A DNA stretch of 64,000 nucleotides from Glandiceps talaboti (taxonomy: Eukaryota > Hemichordata > Enteropneusta > Spengelidae): assembly GCF_964340395.1 (NCBI RefSeq), contig NC_135563.1:10740651-10804650 (forward strand), read 5' to 3'. Position numbers and translations under genes: made by a program. The notes under the pieces are model-generated. The model was not told where the DNA came from and searched no databases. It saw only the letters and a list, made by a program, of their open reading frames with translations. The stretch's first letter is position 1. Each line of letters opens with the position of its first letter. Positions 22,396 through 57,635 of the stretch are shown here, one piece after another.

Positions 22396-24875
22396 ATGAT
22401 GGCCCCTGCAGCGGTAGCAGTATCGCCTCTTATAAAGGTAAATATTTTGTATATTGCGCTAGTCGGTATATTATACAGCGCAGTTCCACTGTATTTATCA
22501 TGCATATATGGAACTTTGTTATTTAATTGTTTTCAAACCACATCGTACGATAAATCATGTCCATACAACCTGAAAACATTGGACTGCAGGGTTCAGTTCC
22601 CCGGACTCATTACTTTTCTGCTAACGAAATATATATATATGTATACACCATAGGCTAAGGTTTTCGCGATCAAATTTATAAATCACATTAAGTTGCCAGA
22701 CTTATAGCTATTGATAGTGTTGAACTCGCCAGACAGGATGGACGTGTGCATGTTGGGAGGTAAATGTCGGGTCCAAGATGCATTGCGCGAAGATACCACT
22801 AGCAAAAGGACTCATTTCATTATAAAATATATAATAGTTTTCAGCTCTCTGTCCCCTTTGTAGAGATCCAATCTTAGTGAAACTGGTTATATTTAATAAT
22901 AATGTTGCTGCAATCTAGACAAAAACATAAATAGGTGTAATATGCGAAGAACTCTTCAACAAAAATAATAGGTGTGTGTAACTTGTAAGATCAGATTGAG
23001 CATTGATTTAATAAGCTGATTAAGTGATATATTACAACATCAGATGATGATCAGATTAGACTGTCTAATTGAATTAGTGAGAGCATCCACTGTTTTGATG
23101 TGTAGGTAATTTAAAGTCCACCCCTGTCTAACTTCAATACATGTACTTGCATAATTGACAAGATTATAGTATGGTGAAAGGGTTGACTATTCTATTTTGG
23201 AGTGAGTACAAAAACAATGAATTTCGGACTGGTTTCACATTGATTTAGCTGACCATAAGGGTTAGGATTAAAAAAAGATATGCTCACTTATAGGCATGAA
23301 GTCGTTGTATATGCTAGACCATAGACCCTCGCTAGACTTATTTGTTTGTATATGTATAGACCTGACATTGACATTGACTACCACCTTTACGTGTAGTTGT
23401 GTGTGCATAGAATCAAGTCAGTTACTTTTGTTTCTATTCAGGCAGCAAGGTATACAGCTTTGCTAGGAGGAATCTTCTATGGGGGTAGGAGACAAGGTAA
23501 GCTTTCTGATAAGTTAGGAAAAAATGTACTCGTGTCTAGCTGAAACAAAGCCAGAAAGGATACGTTGTGATTTCATGTTAATAAAAACTTAAACTTGATG
23601 TTCAATGTCATAGAGCACTATTTGGTATTGAATTTTGATGCTATGTAAATTCTTTTGATTGATTGATTGATTGTTAATCCTCTTTCTTTCAAGGGGATAT
23701 GCGCTCATAGTTGAGCTCGAGGGTGCTAGAATAAAACATATACATAATCATTGTAAGATCTAAGTCAGTGTGTGGAGAGCATTTTTAACTCTAATCCTGC
23801 CACAGCCATTATCTTTTACATGAACTTAACCTGAAGAGGTTTAATTGAGCTCCAGGTTGCTAGGAGTTGTACATTTTTCTTTTACCAGAGTCTCTTCTCT
23901 ATTACATTCATAGTTCAATTACAAAGAGGAGAAGACCAAAAGAAAGCCATCCTTGAAAAAGAAAAGGTTAAGAAAGATAAACTGGAAGCAGCTGCCAAAA
24001 CAGGTGAGGCAGAGTTGTAGAGACGTGTAGACATATGATACAGGCCGACACAGTGACACAGGGCAGGCAAGTTGATGTAAATTGTTCCACTATTATCTGG
24101 TAATCACCTACCTTTCCTGTGTATCCTGCACTGTGTTGTGTGACGGTGTTGCTATCGGTGTTCCTTTGACAACAGGTATTCTTCGTAGGAAGGTTTTGAA
24201 ATGACTGGAACAGAGTTCATTCAAGCTAGCACGGTTCACTTGTATGTATGCATTACTATTACCACTGCATGTATGGTATATATGATATTAATTGGGCAAA
24301 TTAGTGCTAGGAAGAAGTAGAAATACCCAGTGGACCTACTTAACCGTTGCTATACTCAGTTTCAGTTACATTTCAGAATGTTCCTCTTTTTTTCTTTTTT
24401 GTCGTTTCCCAATCATTTGATTTACTTCCCTTTGTAAATCCATGAAATCGTACCTTGAAATCCTTTCTTGTTTCACTTTTATTGTACTTTACTGGTGTCA
24501 TACCTTTGTCGAAATATATGTGTGCATGCCAAGCAGCCATTTATATACTTCACTTATTCTTCATATTGCCCCTTGTGTTTACTAGTGTGTATGATGACTT
24601 TATACTGTTCATACATAGCTCAACTAGTAAACAATATAATGTAGCAAATAAGACCAATGTAGGGCCTTTTTTCAATTAATTTATTTATGAGGACACTAGG
24701 TTAGCCAGTAATACTTGCATAAAGTACTTGCTGTAGTCGACAACCCTGAACAGATTTAGGACACATTTACAAAGTAAAGTATGATCAAATGTAGTAATAT
24801 AGATGAAACTTTGAACCACATGTTCTCATAACCTGTTTTACTTTACTTCCAGAGGGTGATAGCATTCTACAATAA
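22396..24875 (+). CDS. ATP5ME: ATP synthase membrane subunit e, 4 coding exons
   Basis: Small single-pass subunit of mitochondrial ATP synthase that helps dimerise the complex at crista rims. Exons: 22396-22437, 23442-23496, 23914-24003, 24853-24875, all with GT-AG borders and joining in frame to 69 aa, the same length as human ATP5ME. The sequence starts MMAPAAVAVSPLIK, followed by AARYTALLGGIFYGGRRQ with the GxxxG motif (GIFYG) in the membrane segment, a charged coiled stretch (EKEKVKKDKLEAAAKT), and ends EGDSILQ, matching the family ending DSILK. Either of two adjacent ATG codons could be the start. AATAAA-like signals occur well downstream (about 25.28 kb), so a long 3' UTR is possible. 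Confidence 0.95.
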
Positions 24876-27722
24876 GATCTGAGGGACACCATGTAAAGTT
24901 GATCTAGTGTGTTGACTGGCTGTGATGTGATGGAAATATGTTGGTGATTTCTACACCCATCCCTAAGTTATGATTGATCACAGAATGAAGTGTATTTTAT
25001 AAAGTAGTCATGTATTTGGAGTGAGCTAAAAAAAAAATGACATAACCCATACAATTGTTAATATGTTTGTGTAAAGGTTTACTGTCTCAACTGGTTACGA
25101 TTAAAACTGTTGAACATTTTTGCAGTGTTATTTTGGGTTGTCCAGTGTGCTTTTTTTTAATTCATTGTTGTATGAGTTTGGAAATAAGTGATATTTGTAA
25201 AGAATCCTTTTGAGTGGTGATCTCTATTTTCTTTGCCCTGCTTTACAGCAAACATGGAGTTTAGTCCCTATTATACAAAAATAATAAAATTATTGAAATT
25301 TCAAAGTTGTCAATGTAATACTATTGTTCAGTACATACATATGATCAGCCATCTTTATAGCAATCTGTTTATCACTCACTTTTTATGATTAAATACATTT
25401 CATAACTTCAATGTTATGGGTGTGTGTGTGAAAATAAAAAATCATTTATAAATACGTCCAAATAGTTTGACTTTCGGATTTTGTCTTAATTTTTAGTCAG
25501 AAATCCAAACAAATATTGCTTGGGTGCATACTAAAATCTGTGGTATTTGTTATACATACGAGTATCTAATTATAACAGTCATCTCAAAAAATGTTCAAAA
25601 GTTTAAATTTTATGGTGTTATGCTTGTTATTCCAAAGGCCAAATAACATGTATACAGCAGTTCTGTTTTCAAACATCAAGGTTTATTGCAACGTTAGCAT
25701 AACGGTTGTGATAGAAAACACAAAAAAAGCCATCACCTTGTAAACAACAATCAGCAACAATTCATCATGGCCTCAAGGCTAACTACAGTGAATGTATGTA
25801 TTCTGGCACCAAACTTGTTTTTATTTCTACCAGTACAAGTCTGATATCATATCAGCTGTCTTCAGAAGCTTGATAGGGCTGAACAACAAAATGTATCTTA
25901 CAGCTTATACCACGGTACAAGCTGAAACTGGATATCATGATAGAATCACTTTCACTGGTAAATTCTCATTAAAGGTGCACTTGCTGTAACTGGAGTATTA
26001 TTGTTATGATCAGACAACCAACAACATATTGACTGAAAATACCAATAATTAGACATTTTAAATGCTAAGTTGAGGTCGATTTTATCCATAAATAATAGTT
26101 ACATTGAAGTTGTGATCGCACTGGGGGCACTGATTTTGGGTGTGGACTCAAAAATCAATTTCATGGACTTATTGTATCATATCATGTATACAGCTAGCTG
26201 CACAAATAAATTTACCTACAGGTGATTCAGTATTATTTAGGTATACGATATTACAAGCAAGTCATAATATCTAACAAAATTGTTGCAAAAAAAGTCCAAG
26301 TTACAGCTAGTGCAGCTTTAACTGCAGATAATTACAGGGCCCTTGACAATGGCAAGTTTATATAATAATTGGATATGAAAGTGAAACTGCCGACTATAAC
26401 AGTGGTTGCTAAGCACATATCTATGACGTGACATCCTAGACTCACAGTCAACCCTTTTAGCAATGCAAAGCTCTGAGGACTGCGAGAGAATCTAAATGAC
26501 ATCCCTATGTGTGGGTGAAAGTTCCTGAACTGTTGACCTCAAGAGTATGAATAATTGTCTTTTTAACTACATTGTTGGGTACCAAAATAGACACATTCAA
26601 AGTCATCAACAAATTTTCCCATCAACTCTAGTAACAAGTACAATTGCATAGAATGTCTGTGTGAGGTTTCTGCAAACACTGCACAAATATTTCAGAAGGA
26701 AAAATTCTGTATAACACTAAGTAATTTGCACAAATAACACCGAAATGTATGTATGTATGGATATAAAAAAAAAAGTATCTTGAACAATTAAATTACAAAA
26801 ATAAGCTATACACTGCAAACTTTAGAGAACGACCTATATATACAACATATGCTGTATGGACGGAAGATTTCTACCGGAAAGAAGATTCTCTGATCATTTT
26901 CAATTCAACAAGGAACCAGTGTGAATAATCACTGTACCAGTAGAGTTCATATTTATAGGATGTTACAAAATTTTGCTACGATGGAATGTATGAATTTCCC
27001 AAAAAAATTAATAATGAATATTTAATCAAAATTACTTACAAATTATGAAATTTGAATATTTAAGTTTACCATGACAACCATGGTATCACCTTTGAACTTT
27101 GCACTTTGCATTACATCTGTTGTCTAAAAGGCACACAGAAAGTTGATGAAATGCTAAATACTACTAGCCTGTCTACATCGCAATCTTTGGATTTTGCTTC
27201 GCTTCTCATGAATCCATTTATATAGCCACGCCCCCACCTCCATGACCATTATCAGCATGCCTGTAGACTTTTACACAATACTAGCCTATATCATGTAAAA
27301 TTACATTACTCTCTACTGGTGTAACTCTGACGTTCATGTGAGTAATGAGTGCACGTTAATACATCATGACTTCTATTGAATAAATCGAATGGGCTGCTGT
27401 AGTGTTATTGTGACAAATCAGTTTGGGCACTTTTTTTCAAACCTATCACAGTCTTCTGAGTGCAAGACTTTCAAACCACATAATTAATGACATCACATTG
27501 ATAGTATTACATGTGATTAGTTAGAAATGAAGCAAAATTACAGATCATGATGTAGACAGGTTGAAATACTACATAATGAGATTTATGTGACCCTTGTCAA
27601 TTGCTGTTTCTTCTCAACCATGGTGATTACACAATTCATTCTAGGTAATCTTTCTATGCGTAGTCAACTAACTTCTTTTTGTACTCTTTGTGTGGTGGTC
27701 CTATTTTGAGTAGGTGGCAGAT
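24876..27722. other. Convergent intergenic region, ATP5ME and DNAAF9 3' ends (no gene seen)
   Basis: ATP5ME and DNAAF9 converge here. No further exon with splice signals or recognisable protein was found. It contains a family C repeat copy (25826-25900) and probably both 3' UTRs. Confidence 0.55.
25826..25900 (+). repeat. Dispersed repeat family C, copy 2
   Basis: Contains gaagcttgatagggctgaac followed by aacaaaatgtatcttac, matching the reverse complement of 3061-3090. Confidence 0.4.
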
Positions 27723-49831
<22,109 letters not shown>

Positions 49832-50877
49832 TCTCAAAATTTCTCAATGTACTTCTTCAAACGAAACAACAGCGTCTTCTCAACCAACCACCGCCATCTT
49901 TATTTTGATCACGTGACTTGTGCCAGGGTAAGGTCACGAGCAGTTCGATGGGTTCAGCATGCCAAGCAGGATTCACAGTGGCGTATGAGCATAAATCGCT
50001 ACTGCTAAGTTTTAGATAACTACATTATTGAATCATGGGGATTATTCAATGATTTTCCCATCTCTTCTTCTTTCTTTAATTCGTGAGTTTCTCTCCATCT
50101 ATCCACGAAGGCCGGCATAGGGATAGAAACAGTACAGACATGTACATATAGCATATGAGGGAAGGAGAAAACACCTACATAGGTTTTAGCTATGTACCTG
50201 TTGATGGAATTACCGTCTCTTAATTCTGCTCATTTCATTTACCTCACCTTCCTTGCTTGCTTCAGAGTCATTTTATATGCCACCTCAATCCATTTATTTC
50301 TGTCAATTTTTCTGAGTGAACTACATTCCGCGGTTTTCATCAGCATCATCTGTGTACATTTTGTTGATTACTTTCTAATTTTCTATTTCAATATTTGGGG
50401 GGGGTCGTTTTTGGTGTTTTTTGGGGGGAGGGGGTCGCATTGTGTTGAAATCACTGACAAGCAATTTTCCTTGTCTGTGGATGTAAAAAGTTCATTTCAT
50501 ATTATCCCGTAGTCATGTTACGCTAATCTTATTCTGGTGATGAATTATTTCTTTAGATTCTCGAACTGTCACACAAATAGTACAATGTGTGGATGGGTGG
50601 CCACTGTACTTGGTCACCAAATGTCACCAATTTCTCAACCGTCACTTGCTTCGCTATTTTTTTTTTCGTTCGACCCAATAGCATAATAGCTAATCCAGTC
50701 CCTTAGTATTATCTAGCATGGTGCTTCCTCATCTGGTACATATTAAACAAACCACTCGACACCCTAGACGAACTGGCGAAGTGAACTGTATCGACCCCGG
50801 GCCTTCTGATATCACCCGCATCAGACCTTTGTACCGGTCATCAAGAAGTGTTAACCCCCACGTATGACGTCAACAAG
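49832..50877. promoter_or_regulatory. Shared divergent promoter region of DNAAF9 and the hydratase gene
   Basis: The start codons are 1,046 bp apart and point away from each other. On the DNAAF9 side, AAGATGGCGG (minus, 49900-49891) opens a 5-codon uORF (MAVVG, 49897-49880), and a CACGTG E-box lies near 49910. On the other side a CRE-like TGACGTCA is at 50865-50872. There is no obvious TATA box. Confidence 0.55.
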
Positions 50878-50881
50878 ATGA
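50864..50881 (+). promoter_or_regulatory. Five-codon uORF overlapping the hydratase start as ATGA
   Basis: ATG at 50864 reads MTSTR and its TGA (50879-50881) overlaps the main ATG (50878-50880). The uORF lies within the CRE-like TGACGTCA. It matters only if transcription starts upstream of 50864. Confidence 0.4.
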
Positions 50882-52219
50882 CTACCAAAATAAATCCGGT
50901 AAGATTCACAATTGTTATTGAATGAATACATCATGTGATATTTTGTATACAGTGGTACTAGTGTTTCGTACCATTTCACAGCATTCGGGGTTATAGTATT
51001 ATACATGTATCATACCCCTACAGCTAGTGACCTCTAGCGAGCTACCATCACCACCACTAATTGCAAGTTTGACCGATAGTCATACTTTTCAATTGATATA
51101 ACTGTTTATGTCTGTCAATTACTATAGAAACATCCAGCCTTTGCACCATCAACCTTACGACCAAACAGTACATAATACATTTATCAAAAATGTAGGGTAA
51201 TATACATTCTAGGTACAAACATGTTCATTTGGGTCAAATACCTAGCATTTGACGCTAATAAAGTTACACTCGAGCAAAGTCACATCTTTGGACTTTGCTC
51301 GAGTGTAACTTAGTGTCAAATGCTAGGTATAAACACTAAAATGAAAAAAAATAAACTGTGGACACGTCTTGCTGCAAATGTGGAGGTATAACCCCTCTTA
51401 TACCGCCATACTCCAACAAAACGACGTGTCTCATCAAGCAGATATAATAAAAAATTGTTGCCCACCCTGCGTATATGCAATGACGGGTAAGATAGTTTTA
51501 TGCAAAAATCAATACTCTTCAGGCGATTAAAAACACTTAATCTGTATAATGTGTTAATGTTTAAGATACTCGATTAAACTGTTTTGTAACTTTGAAATTT
51601 ATCCCTCAATAAACATACAATGACGTAATTGATTATGTTTATATATATATACAAACAAATCAACAGCAAAGAAAAATACACCAACAACTGACAAACATGA
51701 CAGTCATGCACGACTGTCATTAATATCAACATCAACAACGTTCCTATGTAATGAAAATTACAATTCATTTTCCAAACATGTAAACAAGTCATTTACACAT
51801 TCACCCCTCAGTAGTCTGGGGTCAAACAGGAAAGCACGGGGTCAGTCAGTGACAGTGCTCGGCTTGCTGCAAATGACCAGGATGAGTCAACCTAGAATAA
51901 TCACTACCGTTTATAATAGATAGGTAAAATGAATATAAAGAAATATCCAGGACCTATACTATTAATAATCTTTTGTAGATTAATTTGAATTAGAGATCGT
52001 TGATGTTGATCAGTATATTTACCCAGAATCAATTTAATAATGATAATTCTGATTTGCCCTTTTGTTTTCAGGCGCTCGTGATCGGTTACAGACAGGAAGT
52101 TGGTCCAACACATTATGACGTGGAGGATGCTATAGCATATGCACTTTCGGGTATTTAAAGTAATTATGAATATTCCAGCAAAAAATCTATTATGATAAAA
52201 TTGTACATATAAATAAATG

Positions 52220-52315
<96 letters not shown>

Positions 52316-52466
52316 TTAGGGGATAGAGAGATAGGGAGAGACGGAGAGACGGATGGATGAATGGACGGACGGACAGGCAGACAGACAGCATTTTGTATGC
52401 TGGTGGCACTTGAGCTCGAAATGTAAGCTCAGTGTATAATATCCTTCCTTCATAAGCTTATATTGA

Positions 52467-52540
<74 letters not shown>

Positions 52541-55500
52541 TCATTCATTTCATATTTTTATCGACAACTTCATATATTGAATTATCTATCTAACATTTTT
52601 TGCAAGAACAACTAAAAAAATCGAACTTGCTCATAAGTAAGTTAAGCATTGCATACCTTTAGCAGATGTTTCTGTTTATCTCAGTCGGCGTATCGCTGAG
52701 TCAGCCGGATGCACCGAAATTTTTGTTTTCTGGACGAGACGATTTTTGTGTGATTCCTACATACAGTACACTGGAAGCTTTAAATGCATGGTCAATGTAC
52801 GTGATTGGAGAAAATACAATTTCAGGATTACCGCCATTTGATTATGGCAGGGTAAGATACAAGTCTTTGAGTGCACGTTTCCCTTCTCTGAAACATTTGC
52901 ATTATTTCATCTCCAATGATGTTGTCTTCTCTGAAACATTTGCATTATTTCATCTCCAATGATGTTGTCATGATCTAAGACTGAGAGTCACATCAGAACA
53001 TAATTAATTTACCTTGAATCCATCGGCAAAATCTCTCAGTCTTGGACGAAAAATGAACTCCCACAGAAATAGTATTTTGGTTGTCATGGTAACCATACAA
53101 AATCTTTTGTCAGGAATCTCGTGTTGTGATGTCGGTTTGTGTGTGGGGGTGTGGGTGTGGGTGTGTGTGTGTGTGTGTGTTATAATAACTTTTGTTATCT
53201 TGGTTTACAATTATTTGGTTGTTTTTTTTTACAGTTTTTAATATAACTTCCATTTAAGAGATTCCTGATATTTATTCTAAATTGTATGACTGTAACTCAT
53301 TTTATTTGACTATTTTTTTAATAACCATTATTATTATCGTTCTTGTTATTTCCAGGTGGTTCACTCGGATCATTATGTTGAAGTCCATGCACCATTATCG
53401 CCCTCTGGTAGCCTTCTAAGTGATATTAGCTTTGTTGATGTTTTGGATAAAGGCGAAAGGGGGGCAGTTCTCAGTGGGAAAGGTAATGCTTATCCTAAAA
53501 TACAAGTTCGAACAGAAAAGAATGCCGCTTTTAGACTATATAACGTAAGAAAATTAATGAGTATGCCTAGTAAGTGTTACTCACTTGGACAATAACTACT
53601 TGCCAACAGAAATGGGATACTAAACAGTTTCTGTGTGTATTTGTTGGGGGGGGGGGTATTTGTTCTGTTTTTCTCTGTATTTAACTATACACATCTAACT
53701 TGCAGTCAATGTTTATAACCAAGACAAACTGTTGGTAGCTACTCATACTATGTCTTTATTTCTGATTGGATATGGTGATTTCGGAGGACAGAAAACATCC
53801 ACAAATATGAAGGTAAAATTCATTATAAACATTTTAAAATAGAGGTTTGGAGGGCCGTGATTACTCCCCTAACGCCTTCTAAAGAGGAGGTCTGAACCTG
53901 TCATTGACCTAAGAAACTTAGTCTTATGAAACACCCACATCACCCCAACCTTTAAATCATTTTGTGATGTCCCTACTACCTATTCGCGCTTGTGGCTTTG
54001 TGAAATAAATATACCATCACCACCACCAACACCACCACCACCACCACCACCAACAGCACCACCACCACTATGGGCAAGGAAATATTTAATACAGACAAGT
54101 TGTTCAGAGCTGAGAATATTAACTACCGTTTATACAATCTGGTAAAACATTATCAACCGAGCGGGACAATTTGAGTTATGTTTTAACCAAATGTTTGGCA
54201 AATCATGGAATCGTAATATTGAACTAAACACTATTTAAATCTAATTAAAATTGAACTAATAAACACTTAAATAACAATGAACTATTACATCAACTCCTAA
54301 ACCAATGATTGCTTTTTTAATACACAGCCTATGAGGAAAGTCCCATCAAGAAAACCTGATGCAGTTGTCCAGGAGAAGACATCAGTGGACCAGGCAGTGA
54401 TGCTGAGTACACTCGACAGAAGAAGTAAAGCCCCTAACAATATTCATTTAGAGACCGAATCTGCTTCAAAAGGCGGTTAGTGTTGTACATATGTTATTTC
54501 AGCAAATGCTTTCAAGAAAATCGTCTTTAGTTATATTCAGGCTATTTCATCTGACAGAGCTATAGTAAAGGCTTCTCTAAGCTTCAACAAAAGAAGGACC
54601 CGTCTAATCCTTATGACGTCAGAGTACAGCATAAACCGCGATAAATCACATGACTTTAAATATACATATACATCGTTCAAAAATGGGTTCTAATCAAGAA
54701 TGAAAGTAATGATTCTGATTCTGGATAATACATGCCACGATTAAGAGACAAATGTAGTGTTTTATTTTATGAAATATTAGATATTGCTAACAAGGAATAT
54801 TTTCTTTATTTAGTGTGTAACGTTAAATTGTTGTCATATACTTTTCTTAATATTGTATAAGGTTTTAAAGCGCCACTCCTACAGGGACTCTGTACGTTTG
54901 GTTTTGCTGCAAGACATGTAATGATGCAATGTGCAAATAACAATATGACAAGATTCAAAGCTATGCAGGTAGGTCAATGTTTTACATTCAACCAGAGCTA
55001 TAAGGTCGTGCTGTCTTTAAATTTCAGTTACAGAAGTCACCAGTCTTACGAGATGGTTGTCTTTAACACTATTTTCGCCTTTAAGTCAGGTGATACCTTT
55101 GGTCAGATCATGATAATATATATTGTTTATACATGTGTAATAGACGATATTTTTTTGGCTTGTGGCATTCCATACAGTTAACGAGACGGCCGCAACATGC
55201 CATGAACTCGTGAAAAGTGTAGATAAATTGGAAGCTGTTGTTTTTGTAGGCGAGATTTTCCGGACCAGTTCATCCAGGACAGACAATACAGACTGAAATG
55301 TGGCAAGATGGAAACAGGATTGATTTCCAATGCAAGGTAAATCAGTGAAAAATTACTCAGTAATTCAAACGACTGTTTTGTTTAAATGTGCAAAATTTCA
55401 GACCCGTCAAGGCGACTGAAAATGAAAAGAAAACTAACCAGAGAAGAATTAGAAGAGAACAAAAAGCAGTTTTTGTGATTTACATAAACAGAAAAAAGTT

Positions 55501-55698
55501 AGCGACAAATCCCTCTTTACATTGTCCCTTCAGGAACCAAAACTCATTTGTTGATAGCAACTCCAAACCGCTACCATCTTTTGGTTTAAAATAAATATTA
55601 GGTGGTTTGCTCTTGTTTGTCTTGTACAGGTTGCAGAGACGGGCCAGGTTGTGGTTTCTAATGCCTACGTTGATCTGAAAGTCAAATCCCAACTGTAA
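50878..55698 (+). CDS. Stand-alone 2-enoyl-CoA hydratase 2 (MFE-2/HSD17B4-like hotdog domain), 9 coding exons
   Basis: Exons: 50878-50898, 52072-52150, 52685-52851, 53356-53482, 53706-53812, 54328-54475, 54862-54968, 55250-55336, 55630-55698, all GT-AG and in frame, giving 303 aa. It aligns end to end with the hydratase-2 part of peroxisomal MFE-2: [94 protein letters not shown]. In MFE-2 this domain hydrates trans-2-enoyl-CoA during peroxisomal beta-oxidation. There is no dehydrogenase domain before it and no SCP2 domain after it. The catalytic signature (human GDWNPLH) is changed to [12 protein letters not shown]: the His is kept and an Asp is present, but four residues are inserted and the Gly is lost. 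Human LHGLC reads LQGLC. The C-terminus is KSQL, at best a weak PTS1. Activity is therefore uncertain. Confidence 0.88.
51235..51330. other. Long near-perfect hairpin in hydratase intron 1
   Basis: Arms tacctagcatttgacgctaa plus agttacactcgagcaaagtc on the left, and gactttgctcgagtgtaact plus tagtgtcaaatgctaggta on the right, pair over about 40 bp with one mismatch and a small left-arm insertion. The loop is about 9 bases. Confidence 0.75.
52219..52313. repeat. (AG)n microsatellite in hydratase intron 2
   Basis: Clean AG repeat of about 47 units, followed by GACGGACGG-type degenerate repeats to about 52388. Confidence 0.95.
52466..52539. repeat. (TA)n(TG)n microsatellite in hydratase intron 2
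   Basis: About 9 TA units pass into about 28 TG units. Confidence 0.95.
52880..52966. repeat. Direct tandem duplication of about 43 bp in hydratase intron 3
   Basis: The block from ttctctgaaacatttgcatt to tccaatgatgttgtc occurs twice back to back, starting about 30 bp after the exon 3 donor. Confidence 0.9.
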
Positions 55699-55730
55699 TA
55701 CGACAAAGCGTGATAACATGTCAAACAAAT

Positions 55731-55736
55731 AATAAA
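55731..55736 (+). terminator. Candidate poly(A) signal of the hydratase gene
   Basis: AATAAA lies 33 bp after the TAA stop. If used, the 3' UTR would be about 50-60 bases. Confidence 0.5.
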
Positions 55737-55977
55737 GGGTCAAGATACAGTGTGAATTTTGCTGGGATAACTATCATAGTAGTCAATGGATGATCACAAA
55801 GAAACCTAGAGGACGAACTTCAATAGTCCACCTTAATGCCATCAGTGTTTTCATCGTTAAATTTCGGCAATGTTCGATAAAATCCGTCAATATGACATCA
55901 TCATACGATCACTGATTTAATATATTCTCATAAACTTGATGTGTAATTAACATTGATATGAATATAATAAACTTTGA

Positions 55978-56182
55978 CCACATTTTCGGTGACAGAATTA
56001 GTACGTTTTCGGTAATTTTTACTACCTGTACACTAAACTTGCATCGGTTAGAAAATGTTACTACATTGTTGGGTGATTGATACATTATAGGTCTATTCGC
56101 TACCGGTAAAGTTTTACTACGTAATCCTGTTGACTTTGATACGTTATCGGTTGTAACAAACAAATTACCGAAAATGTAACAT
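55978..56182. mobile_element. Possible foldback element between the hydratase and Ig genes
   Basis: acattttcggtgac at the left and ttaccgaaaatgtaac at the right are inverted, and ttttcggtaattt motifs recur inside. The arms are imperfect, so the call is weak. Confidence 0.35.
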
Positions 56183-56360
56183 TGTCTACACATTAGTATG
56201 GACAGCCTCGAGAGGGCGCTGGTTTACACCAGGTCAGAAAGAATGTGCCTGTCACAGTGTCAGTGAAGGGGTCATCTCAGGTGAAAGTAGATCATGAATA
56301 CTAACCCTGTCGTGAAGATCGACGCCCAGGAGACGACACCATAATAAACAACGACGGTCC

Positions 56361-57580
56361 ATGAAGATGGCGTCAGTAACAAGTTTGTTGACGCTTGTTG
56401 TCGTTGTGGCTTGTGTGCAGATAGTCACATCCACAGGTAAGTTTAGTTTAGTCCCACAGTCGTGGTTTCTATCAAATATCGAACGATTTGTCAATAATTA
56501 GGGAAGAAATAAGTGTATAGAATTCAAAGTCGTGAATAGTAAATACTTCGATAGAATTGTTGCCGTAAAATATCCTTCAAAATTAAAATTAATGATTGAG
56601 TAAATGTATGGAAGAAAATGCATTGCCAAACAATGTCACAGTGTTAAATAACAGCAAACAGCGTTTGAAACACTATATTATTGTAAGGTGTTGTTAATGC
56701 TATCCCGATGGCTGAAGAGTGCCCCATTTTCCTTGAGGCAAGAATATCCGTCTGTTACAAAAACAATGTACATACTTATGACAGTTTTGTACTTTAAAAC
56801 ACCACGTCTTTAACTTAGACAACAAAAACTTGTAGAATCTACCAAAATATTTACTACTCTTCGTCGTACAACCATACGCGTATCAGAAAGGTCTTGTTTT
56901 AAAGCACTGGTATATATGGTCAGGGACACCTCGTTGCCATGACAGCATTGTTAAGATGCATGAGTTATGATTCCAGTGTACGATACGGGTTTTCAAATGT
57001 AAATAAACGAACAAAGAGAAAGGTCTTTACTAGAGATCACCGCCTTTCATTCTTTATATCAGATTCTTTACATACAGTTCAGGTAAGAGACCTTGAAAAC
57101 AGAAACCGGTGCTGTCAATAAGGTCACCTAAGCTGAATTAATCACGGTTTACATGTCAGCTGTCTTTGCTGCCATAGTGTGTCACCGCAGACCACTTCTC
57201 TACCATTCTTAAAAATGCCAAGGATTGATTTTTGACTGAATGTATCATGTTTATGTACACGATCGTTCATTAATGTCCTTAGCAAGTGGTACAGAATTAA
57301 AAACAATAAATGATCTTACTACGTTTATATCGGGGTATCTTGTGCACTTTTAAAACATGTTGATATCGACTTGAGTTGGGTATCATAATTTGTGCAACCA
57401 TACAGCCGAATGTCAATTACATCTAGTTTCACCATTATAGAGGTGAAGGGTCTATGGTTTCACCGTATATTTTCATCTTATCAAGTTGCCTTTTCGTCGA
57501 TTGCAGGAAATAGAGCCTACACAATGATGTAATTTTTTGTCGTACGTATTTTCTGTGATCTCTCGATCTCTCCCTCTTTC

Positions 57581-57635
<55 letters not shown>

